A DNA stretch of 64,000 bases. It comes from Chryseobacterium kimseyorum (lineage in GTDB: Bacteria; Bacteroidota; Bacteroidia; Flavobacteriales; Weeksellaceae). Location: positions 262,549-326,548 of the forward strand of contig NZ_JAPDHW010000005.1 of assembly GCF_025971945.1 (NCBI RefSeq), written 5' to 3'. This document shows, piece after piece, positions 19,073 to 28,379 of the stretch (positions within the stretch are counted from its first letter, which is position 1; every line of letters begins with the position of its first letter). A program made the position numbers and the translations under genes. The notes below the pieces were generated by a model, which worked only from the letters and a program-made list of their open reading frames with translations, was not told where the DNA came from and did not search any database.

Positions 19073-21997
19073 TTATTTCTTAATGAATTTGGAATTGAAA
19101 CTCTCTCTTCCTTTATCATCTATTGATATTACATATGCACCTTTTACTAAAGATGTCACATTAATTTTACCGTCATTGATAGTTCCGTTACTTACCAGTT
19201 GACCTGCAGCGCTATAAATTTTATAGGTTGCCTTGTCTGAGACTTTAGTCACATTTAAAACATCACTTACAGGGTTAGGATAGATTTGAATTCCGCTGTT
19301 TTTTATACCCGGTGATTCACTTGTACTTAAAGCAGCGTTCACGATAACATTATAATCTTCAAATTCACCGTAGAAGCCTGTATACAATCCGCAAGAACCG
19401 CTAATAAATTGATTTGCAGTCGCTGTGTAAAGCATTCCAACTCTCATTCTTAATCCTAATCCTAAAACAGCAGTGGTAGGCACTGTAAATGTAGCTGTTG
19501 CCGGATTTACAGCAGAAGTCGTTGATGTCATTACTCTTTCAGAATCTTCAAAAACGCCATTTCTGTTATAATCAATCCAAGCAGATGTTGCGGCAGAATA
19601 TGGACCGGGACCAATCAACCAAGCTCTTGTCACATTAAGTGTATAAGGACTTCCAGCTGTAAGATTTACCTGCAGTGACGGATTGGCTACAAAACTAGTA
19701 TAAGCACTTGCGCCAGACGCACTGTTAATGTTAGCAATAGTCACATTAGAGATATAATCGTCCGTAGCAATTCCTGATGCCACAGTACAGTACGCTGGCA
19801 ATACAGAAGTTGTAAAATTAGTGGATGCTGAATAGCTTCCGGTAGTCCCTGAACAAATCGCAGCAACCTGCACTTCATACGCAGTATTATCTGCTAAATT
19901 TGGAAGAGACACCGTATTTGTATTCACGGCTACAGTTAACCAAGCAGTGTCTGTTATTTTTTTGTATCTAACAATATACGTTGCCCCTACAACAGGCGTC
20001 CATGTAACATTTGCCGAGCTCGTAGTAATACCACTTGCTACAACACCTAATGGAGCCGTACCATTACAAGGACTAAACTGAGTCACGATTATGGATCCTA
20101 CCGCATAGAAAACATTACCTATTGATGAAACTCTAAGCTTGATAGTCTGACCATTCATGCTTGCAGGGAAAGTGAAACTCTCTGTTCCATCATTAGGAGT
20201 CGAAGCTACTAAAACAGTCCAGGTTGTTCCATTATCTATGGTATAATCAATCTTAACATTAGCAACACTATAAGGAGCCGCTGTTGTACCAGCAACATCC
20301 CATTCGATAGGGAATGCAACCCCAACATTAGCGTAAGTCGTATTAACTTTGAATGGCCCATCGTTTCCTACTACGATGGTTTGCTCTGCAAATTGAGATT
20401 GCTGTTGAGTTGCAACAGGATTGTTATCTCGTACGGTTACCGCAAATTTTGTTGTTCTGGCTACTTTAGAAACAGATTCCCAACCATTATTAGCGTTATC
20501 TAAAACTCCACTGAGAACTGATTCTAATTTCGGAAAATATCTTGTGGGACTAGTCGTAGGAACAAATGATCTGAATGAAGCACCTGTGCTAGTAGATCCT
20601 ATATTATTTCTGTTAATTGTTACTGATGCATTATCAACCTGTTCCCACATATAAGTAATAGGGTCATTTTCAGGATCTGTTGCAGATGCCGTTAAAACAA
20701 AAGCAGTTCCCTTCGGAATATTATATGTAGGAAGTGCTGCTATAACCGGTGGATTATTTGCAATAGAAGTCTCTGTATCACAACTTTTAATATTTAAATT
20801 AGTTTGTATTTGTAGAATACTTACTTTATGAAAGAATGCGTCCGAATTAGGCTGTACGTCAGTATTGGTTCCAGTAATCCCAGCATACCCCATAATTGTT
20901 GAACCAGATCCCGGTTCCACATTTGTTGAAGATCCTTCGAGTGCATGTGAAAAGGTATGATTTCCACCTAACTGATGGCCCATCTCATGTGCAACAAAGT
21001 CCACATCGAAAGTATCACCAATCGGACTGGTGCTTTGGGTGAATCCTGATCCTTTAGCTGTTGCAGTTGGCGTTGTAGGTGCAATACATACACAACCGAT
21101 ACAACCGGCATTTCCATTGTTACCGGCAGCATTAAATACGTGACCTATATCATAATTATCATTCCCCACTACAGACGTAAGTGTTTGCTGTAACTGCACA
21201 TTCAGGTTTCCTGTGTAAGGATCTGTAGTTGCGTCAGTGTAAATAATTGCAGGATAGTTTTGAATATTAAGATGTAGCGCTAAATCTTTTTCGAATATTC
21301 CATTCACTCTTGTCATGGTATTATTCATTGCAGTAAGTGCTCCCGCTACCGTTCCACCATGAAATGCAGTATACTCACCGGTGACGGAAAGAGCAAGTCT
21401 CATCGTTCTGTATTTTTTATCAGAACTTTTAGAAAAATCAGTAGGTTGATTTGTAAATACTTTCCCTGCCTTGTGTAAATCATCAAGCTGTTTTACAGTA
21501 GTTGGACTTTCAAGTGTGCTGCACACAAATGCTTTACCATCTTTTGTTGATTTATTATGGACTCCGTAAATCGTTTTATCAGCATTTTGTGCATCAATAA
21601 ATTCATACGAACCATTACTGATAACCATTGAACTGAAATCCTTTGGTGAGATTGAGAATCTTAAATATTTCTCAGGATTGTCTACCCCAACACCGACATA
21701 TGATCCTAATTGGTACTGATCAGCAAGTTCTTTTACCATCACAGGAAAACTGTAAACTGCAAATTTTTCCAACTTTCCTTTCAAGTTTGGCAAAGAGATA
21801 TAAACCGGTTTCGCATTGAACCCTGATTCCTGTGCGTTTGCCAACTGTGATCTCAATTGGTTGATATCAAGCTTAAAATGTTGCGGGACTGATGATGGCT
21901 CAATCCTAGCACCTCTATTAATTGTAGTAGGAGTCCACTGTGCTAAAGCAGTTCCTCCAATTACACTACAAAATAAAGCAGTAATGAGTTTCTTCAT
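19073..21997 (-). CDS. Secreted reprolysin-like zinc metalloprotease, T9SS cargo
   Basis: A 974-residue exported protease. Signal peptide 1-19; a propeptide-like region to about residue 190; catalytic domain with the zinc motif HEMGHQLGGNH starting at H337, of the HExxHxxGxxH type seen in M12B/reprolysin-like enzymes; and a downstream STIMGYAGITG Met-turn. Then come a cadherin/Ig-like region (NPPVIAALPTYNIPKGT), a fibronectin type III repeat (SSANVTWTPVVGATY), a GEVED domain ending GEFEDYNVIV, and a T9SS type A sorting domain from IQIYPNPVSDVLNV to SKFIKK. The sorting domain resembles those of the two neighbouring cargo genes. Own promoter and terminator. Confidence 0.92.
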   Translation of the reverse strand: MKKLITALFCSVIGGTALAQWTPTTINRGARIEPSSVPQHFKLDINQLRSQLANAQESGFNAKPVYISLPNLKGKLEKFAVYSFPVMVKELADQYQLGSYVGVGVDNPEKYLRFSISPKDFSSMVISNGSYEFIDAQNADKTIYGVHNKSTKDGKAFVCSTLESPTTVKQLDDLHKAGKVFTNQPTDFSKSSDKKYRTMRLALSVTGEYTAFHGGTVAGALTAMNNTMTRVNGIFEKDLALHLNIQNYPAIIYTDATTDPYTGNLNVQLQQTLTSVVGNDNYDIGHVFNAAGNNGNAGCIGCVCIAPTTPTATAKGSGFTQSTSPIGDTFDVDFVAHEMGHQLGGNHTFSHALEGSSTNVEPGSGSTIMGYAGITGTNTDVQPNSDAFFHKVSILQIQTNLNIKSCDTETSIANNPPVIAALPTYNIPKGTAFVLTASATDPENDPITYMWEQVDNASVTINRNNIGSTSTGASFRSFVPTTSPTRYFPKLESVLSGVLDNANNGWESVSKVARTTKFAVTVRDNNPVATQQQSQFAEQTIVVGNDGPFKVNTTYANVGVAFPIEWDVAGTTAAPYSVANVKIDYTIDNGTTWTVLVASTPNDGTESFTFPASMNGQTIKLRVSSIGNVFYAVGSIIVTQFSPCNGTAPLGVVASGITTSSANVTWTPVVGATYIVRYKKITDTAWLTVAVNTNTVSLPNLADNTAYEVQVAAICSGTTGSYSASTNFTTSVLPAYCTVASGIATDDYISNVTIANINSASGASAYTSFVANPSLQVNLTAGSPYTLNVTRAWLIGPGPYSAATSAWIDYNRNGVFEDSERVMTSTTSAVNPATATFTVPTTAVLGLGLRMRVGMLYTATANQFISGSCGLYTGFYGEFEDYNVIVNAALSTSESPGIKNSGIQIYPNPVSDVLNVTKVSDKATYKIYSAAGQLVSNGTINDGKINVTSLVKGAYVISIDDKGRESFNSKFIKK

Positions 21998-22019
21998 AAA
22001 TTGAATTATTTTTAATTCT

Positions 22020-22027
22020 CAAATATA
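22020..22027 (-). promoter_or_regulatory. -7 promoter element of the reprolysin-like gene
   Basis: TATATTTG on the minus strand, 22 bp before the ATG. Confidence 0.65.
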
Positions 22028-22111
22028 AAGATTATAATATACTTTTTTAATCTATATTAATAAAAATATGCTATAATAACAAAAAAAATATTGAGTTTAC
22101 ATATAAATAAC

Positions 22112-22142
22112 AAAAAAACCCTAAGATATACTTAGGGTTTTT
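22112..22142 (-). terminator. Terminator of the M43 protease gene
   Basis: A 10-bp stem AAACCCTAAG/CTTAGGGTTT with a 5-nt loop; flanking A and T runs allow use in either direction, but only the minus-strand gene ends here. Confidence 0.9.
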
Positions 22143-22162
22143 ACCATTTTCTACTGAAAGAA

Positions 22163-24205
22163 TTATTTTTTAATAAACTTAATACTTTCGGAGATATTTT
22201 TATCTTGGATAGTAATGATATAAGTTCCTTTAACCAATTCAGCTACTCTCACCTGGTTACCATTGATTGTACCAGATTTTACCAATTGGCCAACTGCATT
22301 ATGAATTTCAAATTTAGCTTTATCTGAAACTTTAGTAATGTTTAAAACATCAGTTGCTGGATTTGGATAAATACCAAAGCTTTTTGTTTTTACAACATCT
22401 TCTGTACTCAAAAACTGTGTCGTGAAGGTCTTAGATCCATAACCTAAAATATCTGATTCTCCATGATAAATTACTTGACCTGTGCTTGACGCTAAATCAA
22501 CATATCCACCGTCTGTACTGTCTAAACCATCCCCATAAGAATCAGTGATTGTAAATGTATAGCAATCATTAGGAAGAACCCAATTTTCAGAAATCACAGG
22601 AGGGAGTGCTACTGTAGCATCTTGATAAGGTCCACCAGCTTTAACGATTTGACCAGAACCATTCTTTAATGACCAGATAATCTCTGAACCATAACCATCT
22701 AATTGCAAGTTAAAAGCAATTGTGTTTGTAGCATAATATGTTGCTGCCGGAGGCAATATATAGGTACCTGTTGCAGAATTATTGCTTGCACGTTGATCTG
22801 TTCCTCCATTAGCAGAAGTTACATTTGCAGTTATTGCTGCAGAATTTGCAGTATTATTTGGTACAGGCACAGTAATTACTGCATATTTATTTTGAGCTAA
22901 ACTTCCAGTCCATGCGTAAGTTTGTGCACCAGAAGTACCAATTGTGTACGATATATTTGCCGATGTTAGGTTCGCTGTTCCTCTGTTATATAGTAAAAAC
23001 TTTACTACATTTGAACAATTACCTGAAGTACAACCCCTTTCAACTTTTACTTCAGCATCATTAGCAAACAAAGGAATTGCAATATCGGCTACAGAGGTTT
23101 TAAGATCCATTCTTCTAGGAGAATTATTCATCACTGTAGTGATTCTACTTTTCTGATCAATGGTGTAAATATTCATACAGGCATCAGGTGTATAATCCAT
23201 ATAATTTTGAACCATTTCAAAAAGCCCTTGAGTACAGCTAGCTACATTCGGGTTACATGCGTAATTTGCATCGTGAGCAGGAGGTGTATCATTACAATAA
23301 TCCGTCTCACAGATAGTAAGGGTCGGATTACCATTCGCATCATAACCATCTCCCCAAATGTGTCTAAGACCTAAAAAGTGTCCAACTTCATGAGTCATTG
23401 TTCTACCCTTATTGTAAGGAGCAGCTAAGAAAAATGAATTATTTGTATCATAATCTTTACTTCCAAAAGTAGAAAAATTTGCAACAACACCATCTGTACT
23501 TGCTAAACCACCTACTGGATTTAAGCCTGGCAATGTAGTGTCTGGAAATTGAGCATATCCAAGTAAAGATCCGTCACTGAAGTATACACTCCACATATTC
23601 ATGTATCTAGTAGGATCCCAGATAGTTTGAGGTTTTACGGTATTATTAATCTGAGCAGTAGTCCATCTATCCAAACAAAGATTTACTCTGTCGATACCAT
23701 CAGTAGGATTACCATTTGGATCTACTTTTGCGAGTGCAAACTGAATCATTGTGTCTGCCCCTAGCACATTAGAATTAAATCCTGGTGTACCTGCTAAACG
23801 ACGGAAGTCATTATTCATAACAGTGATCTGAGACTGTACTTGTGCGTCAGAAATATTCGGTGCTGACCCAACATTCTGTCCACTATGAATAACATGAACT
23901 ACCACGGGAATTGTAACAATTCCCCCATTTTGAGATTTGTTCTGCTTTGCTTCCTCAATGAGAGGCTTTATCCATGCTTCAAACTCAGCAGTAGTTGCTC
24001 GACCTGGAAAGTTTCTTTGTAGATAATTTTCATATTCAGTAAATGAGCATCTTTCAAAGCCATTTGATTTTGAAAGATCTTTCTTTGGCTTGTCTGTTTT
24101 TTGATTTTCCTTTGCTCCACTTGTGGTAGTGGTTTGCGCATTTGCTAAACCGGCAAAAGAAAATAAAGCCAAACACAGAATTTTCACGATTGTAAAATTT
24201 CGCAT
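22163..24205 (-). CDS. Secreted M43-family zinc metalloprotease, T9SS cargo
   Basis: A 680-residue exported protease of the pappalysin/M43 type. Signal peptide 1-23; catalytic motif HEVGHFLGLRH starting at H272, followed by the family blocks IWGDGYD, YCNDTPPAHD and the Met-turn VQNYMDYTPDACM. A CARDB-like beta domain and a TITDSYGDGLDS segment lie before the T9SS type A sorting domain (FGIYPNPATDVLNI to IKFIKK). The catalytic zinc ligands are complete. Monocistronic with its own promoter and terminator. Confidence 0.93.
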   Translation of the reverse strand: MRNFTIVKILCLALFSFAGLANAQTTTTSGAKENQKTDKPKKDLSKSNGFERCSFTEYENYLQRNFPGRATTAEFEAWIKPLIEEAKQNKSQNGGIVTIPVVVHVIHSGQNVGSAPNISDAQVQSQITVMNNDFRRLAGTPGFNSNVLGADTMIQFALAKVDPNGNPTDGIDRVNLCLDRWTTAQINNTVKPQTIWDPTRYMNMWSVYFSDGSLLGYAQFPDTTLPGLNPVGGLASTDGVVANFSTFGSKDYDTNNSFFLAAPYNKGRTMTHEVGHFLGLRHIWGDGYDANGNPTLTICETDYCNDTPPAHDANYACNPNVASCTQGLFEMVQNYMDYTPDACMNIYTIDQKSRITTVMNNSPRRMDLKTSVADIAIPLFANDAEVKVERGCTSGNCSNVVKFLLYNRGTANLTSANISYTIGTSGAQTYAWTGSLAQNKYAVITVPVPNNTANSAAITANVTSANGGTDQRASNNSATGTYILPPAATYYATNTIAFNLQLDGYGSEIIWSLKNGSGQIVKAGGPYQDATVALPPVISENWVLPNDCYTFTITDSYGDGLDSTDGGYVDLASSTGQVIYHGESDILGYGSKTFTTQFLSTEDVVKTKSFGIYPNPATDVLNITKVSDKAKFEIHNAVGQLVKSGTINGNQVRVAELVKGTYIITIQDKNISESIKFIKK

Positions 24206-24230
24206 TTTAAATTATTTTAATTGTTTTGTA

Positions 24231-24238
24231 CAAATATA
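24231..24238 (-). promoter_or_regulatory. -7 promoter element of the M43 protease gene
   Basis: TATATTTG on the minus strand, 25 bp before the ATG. Confidence 0.65.
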
Positions 24239-24294
24239 TTAGTTTCTGGCATAATTTTTATCTTTCTTTGATAAATATATTTAACTTTATACTG

Positions 24295-24786
24295 ATGAAA
24301 ATTATTATATCACTAATTTCACTTAGTTTATCATGCATTACAATTGGTTGTAATACACAGAAAAACAGTGCTACATCTAATGAAATAGTGCAGTCTAAAC
24401 CTACCAACAGTAGAATAGAAAAAGTTTCCTATGTTGAATACACAAGAGGAACAAGAAGAGTATTCACTTTTACTGAAAATACAAAAACAGTTGCCGTTAA
24501 TGATCAGAATGTAACAAATGATATAAATACATCATCAGAATGGACTGCTCTGAAAGAACAAGTTCTGAAACTTGATCTTCCAAAAATTAATACGTACAAA
24601 GCTCCAACCTCAGACCGCTTTTCTGATGCTGCTTATGCAGCCACCATTAATATTTCGTATGACGGAAAACAATTCAGTTCTTCCGACTTTGATTCCGGTT
24701 TTCCGCCCAAGGAATTAGAGCAGTTATATAATGAATTAACAAAACAAACTCGACTTGTTAAAAAAGGCACCAAAGGAAATCGTTAA
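24295..24786 (+). CDS. Small hypothetical lipoprotein
   Basis: A 163-residue protein from the ATG at 24295, chosen because it gives a proper lipoprotein signal (MKIIISLISLSLSCITIGC, lipidated C19); the longer frame from 24226 would bury it. The mature part has SYDGKQFSSSDFDSGFPPKE and no recognised family motif, so the function is unknown. It ends convergently with the DUF6048-like gene, sharing 4 bp. Confidence 0.72.
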   Translation: MKIIISLISLSLSCITIGCNTQKNSATSNEIVQSKPTNSRIEKVSYVEYTRGTRRVFTFTENTKTVAVNDQNVTNDINTSSEWTALKEQVLKLDLPKINTYKAPTSDRFSDAAYAATINISYDGKQFSSSDFDSGFPPKELEQLYNELTKQTRLVKKGTKGNR

Positions 24787-25448
24787 AACTTATACGCAAT
24801 ATTCCAGGCAAAACCCATATTAAACTTTGATGAGCTTCTACCAAAGCCCGGAACGATCATCGGAACGACTTCATCCTGTTTTGATGTGACCATTAAATAT
24901 TTTGGCTGCATATTGACGTCGATGAAAAAATTGGATTCAAAAAGCTGAACCCTGCCACCAATTGCTCCTTCCAGCCAGAATGATGACTGTGATGATGAAG
25001 GCATTGAAATTGACGAACTGCTTCCCCCAAAACCACGAATTGGAATTGAAAAGTATTCCTGGGTGTAAAATGATCCGCCAACTTTTGCTCCACCGTAAAA
25101 ACCGTTGAATTCATTTTCAGGATCTTTAGCAAGCATATAAAAGCCGCCTATCTTAATGAATGGTCCATTGGCTGTAGCGTCGTATCCGTTTTTCTGATAA
25201 ATGTTCTTTTCAAATCCGGCTTCTACGACTCCATGGATATTTCCTTTTATTTTTGATGAGATAAAACCCTGGAAAAGCTGTCTGTCTGAAAAGAATGACA
25301 CACCCGTATTCAAAACATCTACCCCAACCATAAAGTTGGGCTCATATTTCCATTTTTCCTTTTCTTCTACTTTTTTATCCTGTGCAGAAACCAGCAGTCC
25401 GAGCAGACTAAAAAACGAGGTAAAGATTAGTTTTTTCTTCATTTTCAA
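24783..25448 (-). CDS. DUF6048-like outer-membrane beta-barrel protein
   Basis: A 221-residue exported protein: signal peptide 1-22, then alternating hydrophobic/polar beta strands and a terminal aromatic (NIAYKF), as in outer-membrane barrels. I assign it to DUF6048 mainly because in flavobacteria this family follows a DUF6452 lipoprotein gene near rlmD, as here. Its start lies inside the end of the DUF6452 gene (41-bp overlap), implying coupled translation. Function unknown. Confidence 0.7.
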   Translation of the reverse strand: MKMKKKLIFTSFFSLLGLLVSAQDKKVEEKEKWKYEPNFMVGVDVLNTGVSFFSDRQLFQGFISSKIKGNIHGVVEAGFEKNIYQKNGYDATANGPFIKIGGFYMLAKDPENEFNGFYGGAKVGGSFYTQEYFSIPIRGFGGSSSSISMPSSSQSSFWLEGAIGGRVQLFESNFFIDVNMQPKYLMVTSKQDEVVPMIVPGFGRSSSKFNMGFAWNIAYKF

Positions 25449-25872
25449 TAAAGTTTTGTCCGGTTTCTAATTTAATGACAGGGTTTGATTTTAGTAATTG
25501 TCCGCTTACATTTTCGTAATTCAATTTGGCTCCACAACCTGGTGAAACATAAATTGATTTTGTAGAATAGCTTATCCGCACTCTTGAAGAGTCTCCTTTT
25601 CTGGTTCTTTTAACAAATAAATCGGTGTATGGAGATTCATCTACACGAAGTGGAATGAAGATAGAATCTACATTTCTGCTCCAGCCAAGATCTACGGTTC
25701 TTACACCGTAATCTACATAGACTTTAAGGGAATCTAACTTTGTGATTTTATCTCCGTTTTTAAATGTGACCTTCAGTCTCGGCGTTCCTTCTCCACTTTC
25801 GCAGATATCGTCGTCTCCGCCACATGAAATCATCATAACAGATAAAATAAAGAATGACAGTAATCTTTTCAT
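25408..25872 (-). CDS. DUF6452-like lipoprotein
   Basis: A 154-residue protein with the lipoprotein signal MKRLLSFFILSVMMISC, lipidated at C17. The mature part starts with GGDDDICESGEGTPRLKVTF and has a second half with the single Cys block VSPGCGAKLNY. Fits DUF6452, found in flavobacteria next to DUF6048 and rlmD. It starts 7 bp after the metalloprotease stop. Function unknown; the overlap with the barrel gene suggests the two products work together. Confidence 0.7.
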   Translation of the reverse strand: MKRLLSFFILSVMMISCGGDDDICESGEGTPRLKVTFKNGDKITKLDSLKVYVDYGVRTVDLGWSRNVDSIFIPLRVDESPYTDLFVKRTRKGDSSRVRISYSTKSIYVSPGCGAKLNYENVSGQLLKSNPVIKLETGQNFIENEEKTNLYLVF

Positions 25873-25879
25873 TTTTAAA

Positions 25880-28339
25880 TTATTTTGGATCTAGAGCCTT
25901 TTCTATACGGAAAACCAAATCTTCATAGTGATACTTATTCACCAAATCTGAAGTTGATTTTGCGGCAAGTTCTTTTTTTATGGTATTTAAATTTCCTCTT
26001 ACCAAAGCAGAAATATCTGATTTGTCTGATCTATTATCAACGAGTTTTATAAGTGAATCAATATAATTACGCTGCAGATTTCTTCTGTAAATATCAGCAT
26101 TTTCTTTTTTTAGTATCGACGTATTCAAATCCGAAAGCAGTTCAATCACCGAATATGTATTGGGTTCTACCGATTCCATCTGATACATATTCTGAAGAAC
26201 CATCGGACTTAAAATTCTTCCCAAAACACTGTTCTGAAGTTCCTCAATGGTTTTCACAGGTGTCTTTCCTGTTTTCTCAAAAATATCTTTTTTAATCAGC
26301 CACTGTGGTGTTGTGAAAATATTTTCGTCTAAAAATCTCATCGCTTCTTTCTGATCTTTTTTGGCAACAACCTCGTAAACTGAACCAGACTGTTCTGCAG
26401 TTTTGGGAGTTTCCATCTGTCCGCCGATATATTTCGAAACGTGACCTAAATATCTTCTGAACTGAGTCGTCACCTGATCGTACATCATATCCAGATTTGC
26501 ATAATCTTCATTTGGTGTGGCAGTCCATTTTTCCAGATTATCAATAATTCTCTGTAAGTTTTTCAAACCATAAGTACTGGCAATCATTGCATTGTCACCT
26601 ACCTGCTCACTTTGTGATCGTGGATCTAAAGGATTACTCTCATTACCAAACCAAAGTCTTTCATTTTTAAGATTTTTGATTACCCATTTATTCAGATATT
26701 CTTTTTCTGCATCAGGAGTTTTAAACTGATTAAATCTTTTGTAACCCCACTCAATTGCCCAATTGTCATAATCACCAATTCGTGGAAAAATTCCGGCATC
26801 ACCGATATTATCTTCCGGCTGTGCTACATAATTAAATCTAGCATAATCCATAATTGACGGCGTATGACCATTGATCTCAAGCCATTTTTTATCTCTCAGT
26901 TTTTCAACAGGGACAGTGGAACTTGATCCATAGTTATGCCTTAAACCTAATGTATGACCAACTTCGTGTGAAGAAACAAAACGAATCAGCTCACCCATCA
27001 ATTTATCTTCAAATTCAATTTTTCTAGCTCTCGGATCATTTGGCGAAGCCTGGACAAAATACCAGTTTCTCAGCAACATCATGACATTATGATACCAGTT
27101 GATGTGACTTTCAAGAATTTCTCCGGTTCGAGGATCTGCAATGGAAGGTCCTGAAGCATTAGGAACATCCGACGGTTTATAAACGATTGCTGAAAATCTT
27201 GCATCTTCAAGACTCCATTCTGTATCGATTTTAGGATCGGGTACTTTTGCTAAAATGGCATTTTTAAAACCGGCTTTCTCAAAAGCTTTCTGCCAATCAT
27301 TCACACCCTGTATAAGATAAGGAACCCATTTCTTCGGAGTTGCCGGATCAATATAAAATACAATTGGTTTTGCAGGCTCCACCAGTTCGCCTCGGTTATA
27401 TTTTTCTACGTCCTGAGGTTTCGGCTCAAGACGCCATCTTTTAACTAAAGAAATCTTTTTTACTCCCTGTGGATCAAGATCGAAGTCTGTATATCCAACG
27501 GTAAAATATCCAACCCGCGGATCAAAATACCTTGACTGCATTTTGTTTTCCGGCAGAAGTACAAATGACGAATTGATTTCGACAGTGTAATTTCCACTGA
27601 CCTTAGGAGCCAGTTTTGTCATTTCAGGAGTTAGGCGACCTAGTGTTCTGGCGAAAGTTTTTGTGGTATTTATTTCAACGTTAGTCGGGAAAGATTTCAC
27701 AAAATTAATAAATGACATGTCTTTTTGAAAAGCTCCAACCCTATAGCCTTCTTTTGAACGCACAGAAAATGAAGTCAGCTCATTGTCGGAATTCAAAATA
27801 TCGGTTACCTCAATAACAGAAGAATTTTTATTAACTCCAAAAGCTTTTATATCAAAAGATTTAATAATTGCCTGTACATTATTTCTCGTTACCGAGTTGT
27901 ACATTTCTGACGTAGAATCTTTAGCATAATCTACATGAGAAATTGAACGCAGAAGTATCTTATCGTTAGGACCTTTTTCAAAAGCAATAACCTCCTGACC
28001 AATTTGGTCTCCCGCATAACCGGAAGTTCCGGAACGCATTCCCGCAGCGGCTTTTGTTAATCTTGTCACCAACAGAAATTCCTTTTTCAGCATCGAGTCC
28101 GGAATTTCAAAATAGTATTTTTCTTCTACTTTATGAACTGTAAAAACACCCTGATCAGAAACTGCTTTTGCCGTGATAACATCTTTAAAAGGCTTAATCA
28201 GACTTTTCTTTTTATCTTCTTTTTTCGCTTTCACGGTATCACTTTTTACTGCAGTGGAATCTTTTTCCTGTGCAGAAAGGTTGTGTTGGCTGAAAATCAA
28301 GGCTGCAAATAAGAAAAATGCTTTACAGGGTTTTGTCAT
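25880..28339 (-). CDS. Secreted zinc-dependent metalloprotease, DUF5117/DUF5118 type
   Basis: An 819-residue exported protein of the Bacteroidota family annotated as zinc-dependent metalloprotease with DUF5117 and DUF5118. Zinc motif HEVGHTLGLRHNYG starts at about H458. The usual blocks PIVFYIDPATPKKWVPYL and SIMDYARFNYVAQ are present. I place the start at ATG 28339, which gives a clean signal peptide (MTKPCKAFFLFAALIFS). The alternative TTG at 28369 lies inside a promoter element. It lies between rlmD and the DUF6452 gene. Confidence 0.88.
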   Translation of the reverse strand: MTKPCKAFFLFAALIFSQHNLSAQEKDSTAVKSDTVKAKKEDKKKSLIKPFKDVITAKAVSDQGVFTVHKVEEKYYFEIPDSMLKKEFLLVTRLTKAAAGMRSGTSGYAGDQIGQEVIAFEKGPNDKILLRSISHVDYAKDSTSEMYNSVTRNNVQAIIKSFDIKAFGVNKNSSVIEVTDILNSDNELTSFSVRSKEGYRVGAFQKDMSFINFVKSFPTNVEINTTKTFARTLGRLTPEMTKLAPKVSGNYTVEINSSFVLLPENKMQSRYFDPRVGYFTVGYTDFDLDPQGVKKISLVKRWRLEPKPQDVEKYNRGELVEPAKPIVFYIDPATPKKWVPYLIQGVNDWQKAFEKAGFKNAILAKVPDPKIDTEWSLEDARFSAIVYKPSDVPNASGPSIADPRTGEILESHINWYHNVMMLLRNWYFVQASPNDPRARKIEFEDKLMGELIRFVSSHEVGHTLGLRHNYGSSSTVPVEKLRDKKWLEINGHTPSIMDYARFNYVAQPEDNIGDAGIFPRIGDYDNWAIEWGYKRFNQFKTPDAEKEYLNKWVIKNLKNERLWFGNESNPLDPRSQSEQVGDNAMIASTYGLKNLQRIIDNLEKWTATPNEDYANLDMMYDQVTTQFRRYLGHVSKYIGGQMETPKTAEQSGSVYEVVAKKDQKEAMRFLDENIFTTPQWLIKKDIFEKTGKTPVKTIEELQNSVLGRILSPMVLQNMYQMESVEPNTYSVIELLSDLNTSILKKENADIYRRNLQRNYIDSLIKLVDNRSDKSDISALVRGNLNTIKKELAAKSTSDLVNKYHYEDLVFRIEKALDPK

Positions 28340-28366
28340 GTTCAATAATCTTATGATTGATCTATT

Positions 28367-28374
28367 CAAATTTA
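28367..28374 (-). promoter_or_regulatory. -7 promoter element of the DUF5117 metalloprotease gene
   Basis: TAAATTTG on the minus strand, just after the rlmD stop and 27 bp before the ATG at 28339; it overlaps the alternative TTG start and argues against it. Confidence 0.55.
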
Positions 28375-28379
28375 AATAA

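Noticed and set aside
24226..24294. Longer N-terminus for the small lipoprotein
   Set aside because: It would place 23 extra residues before a clear lipoprotein signal peptide.
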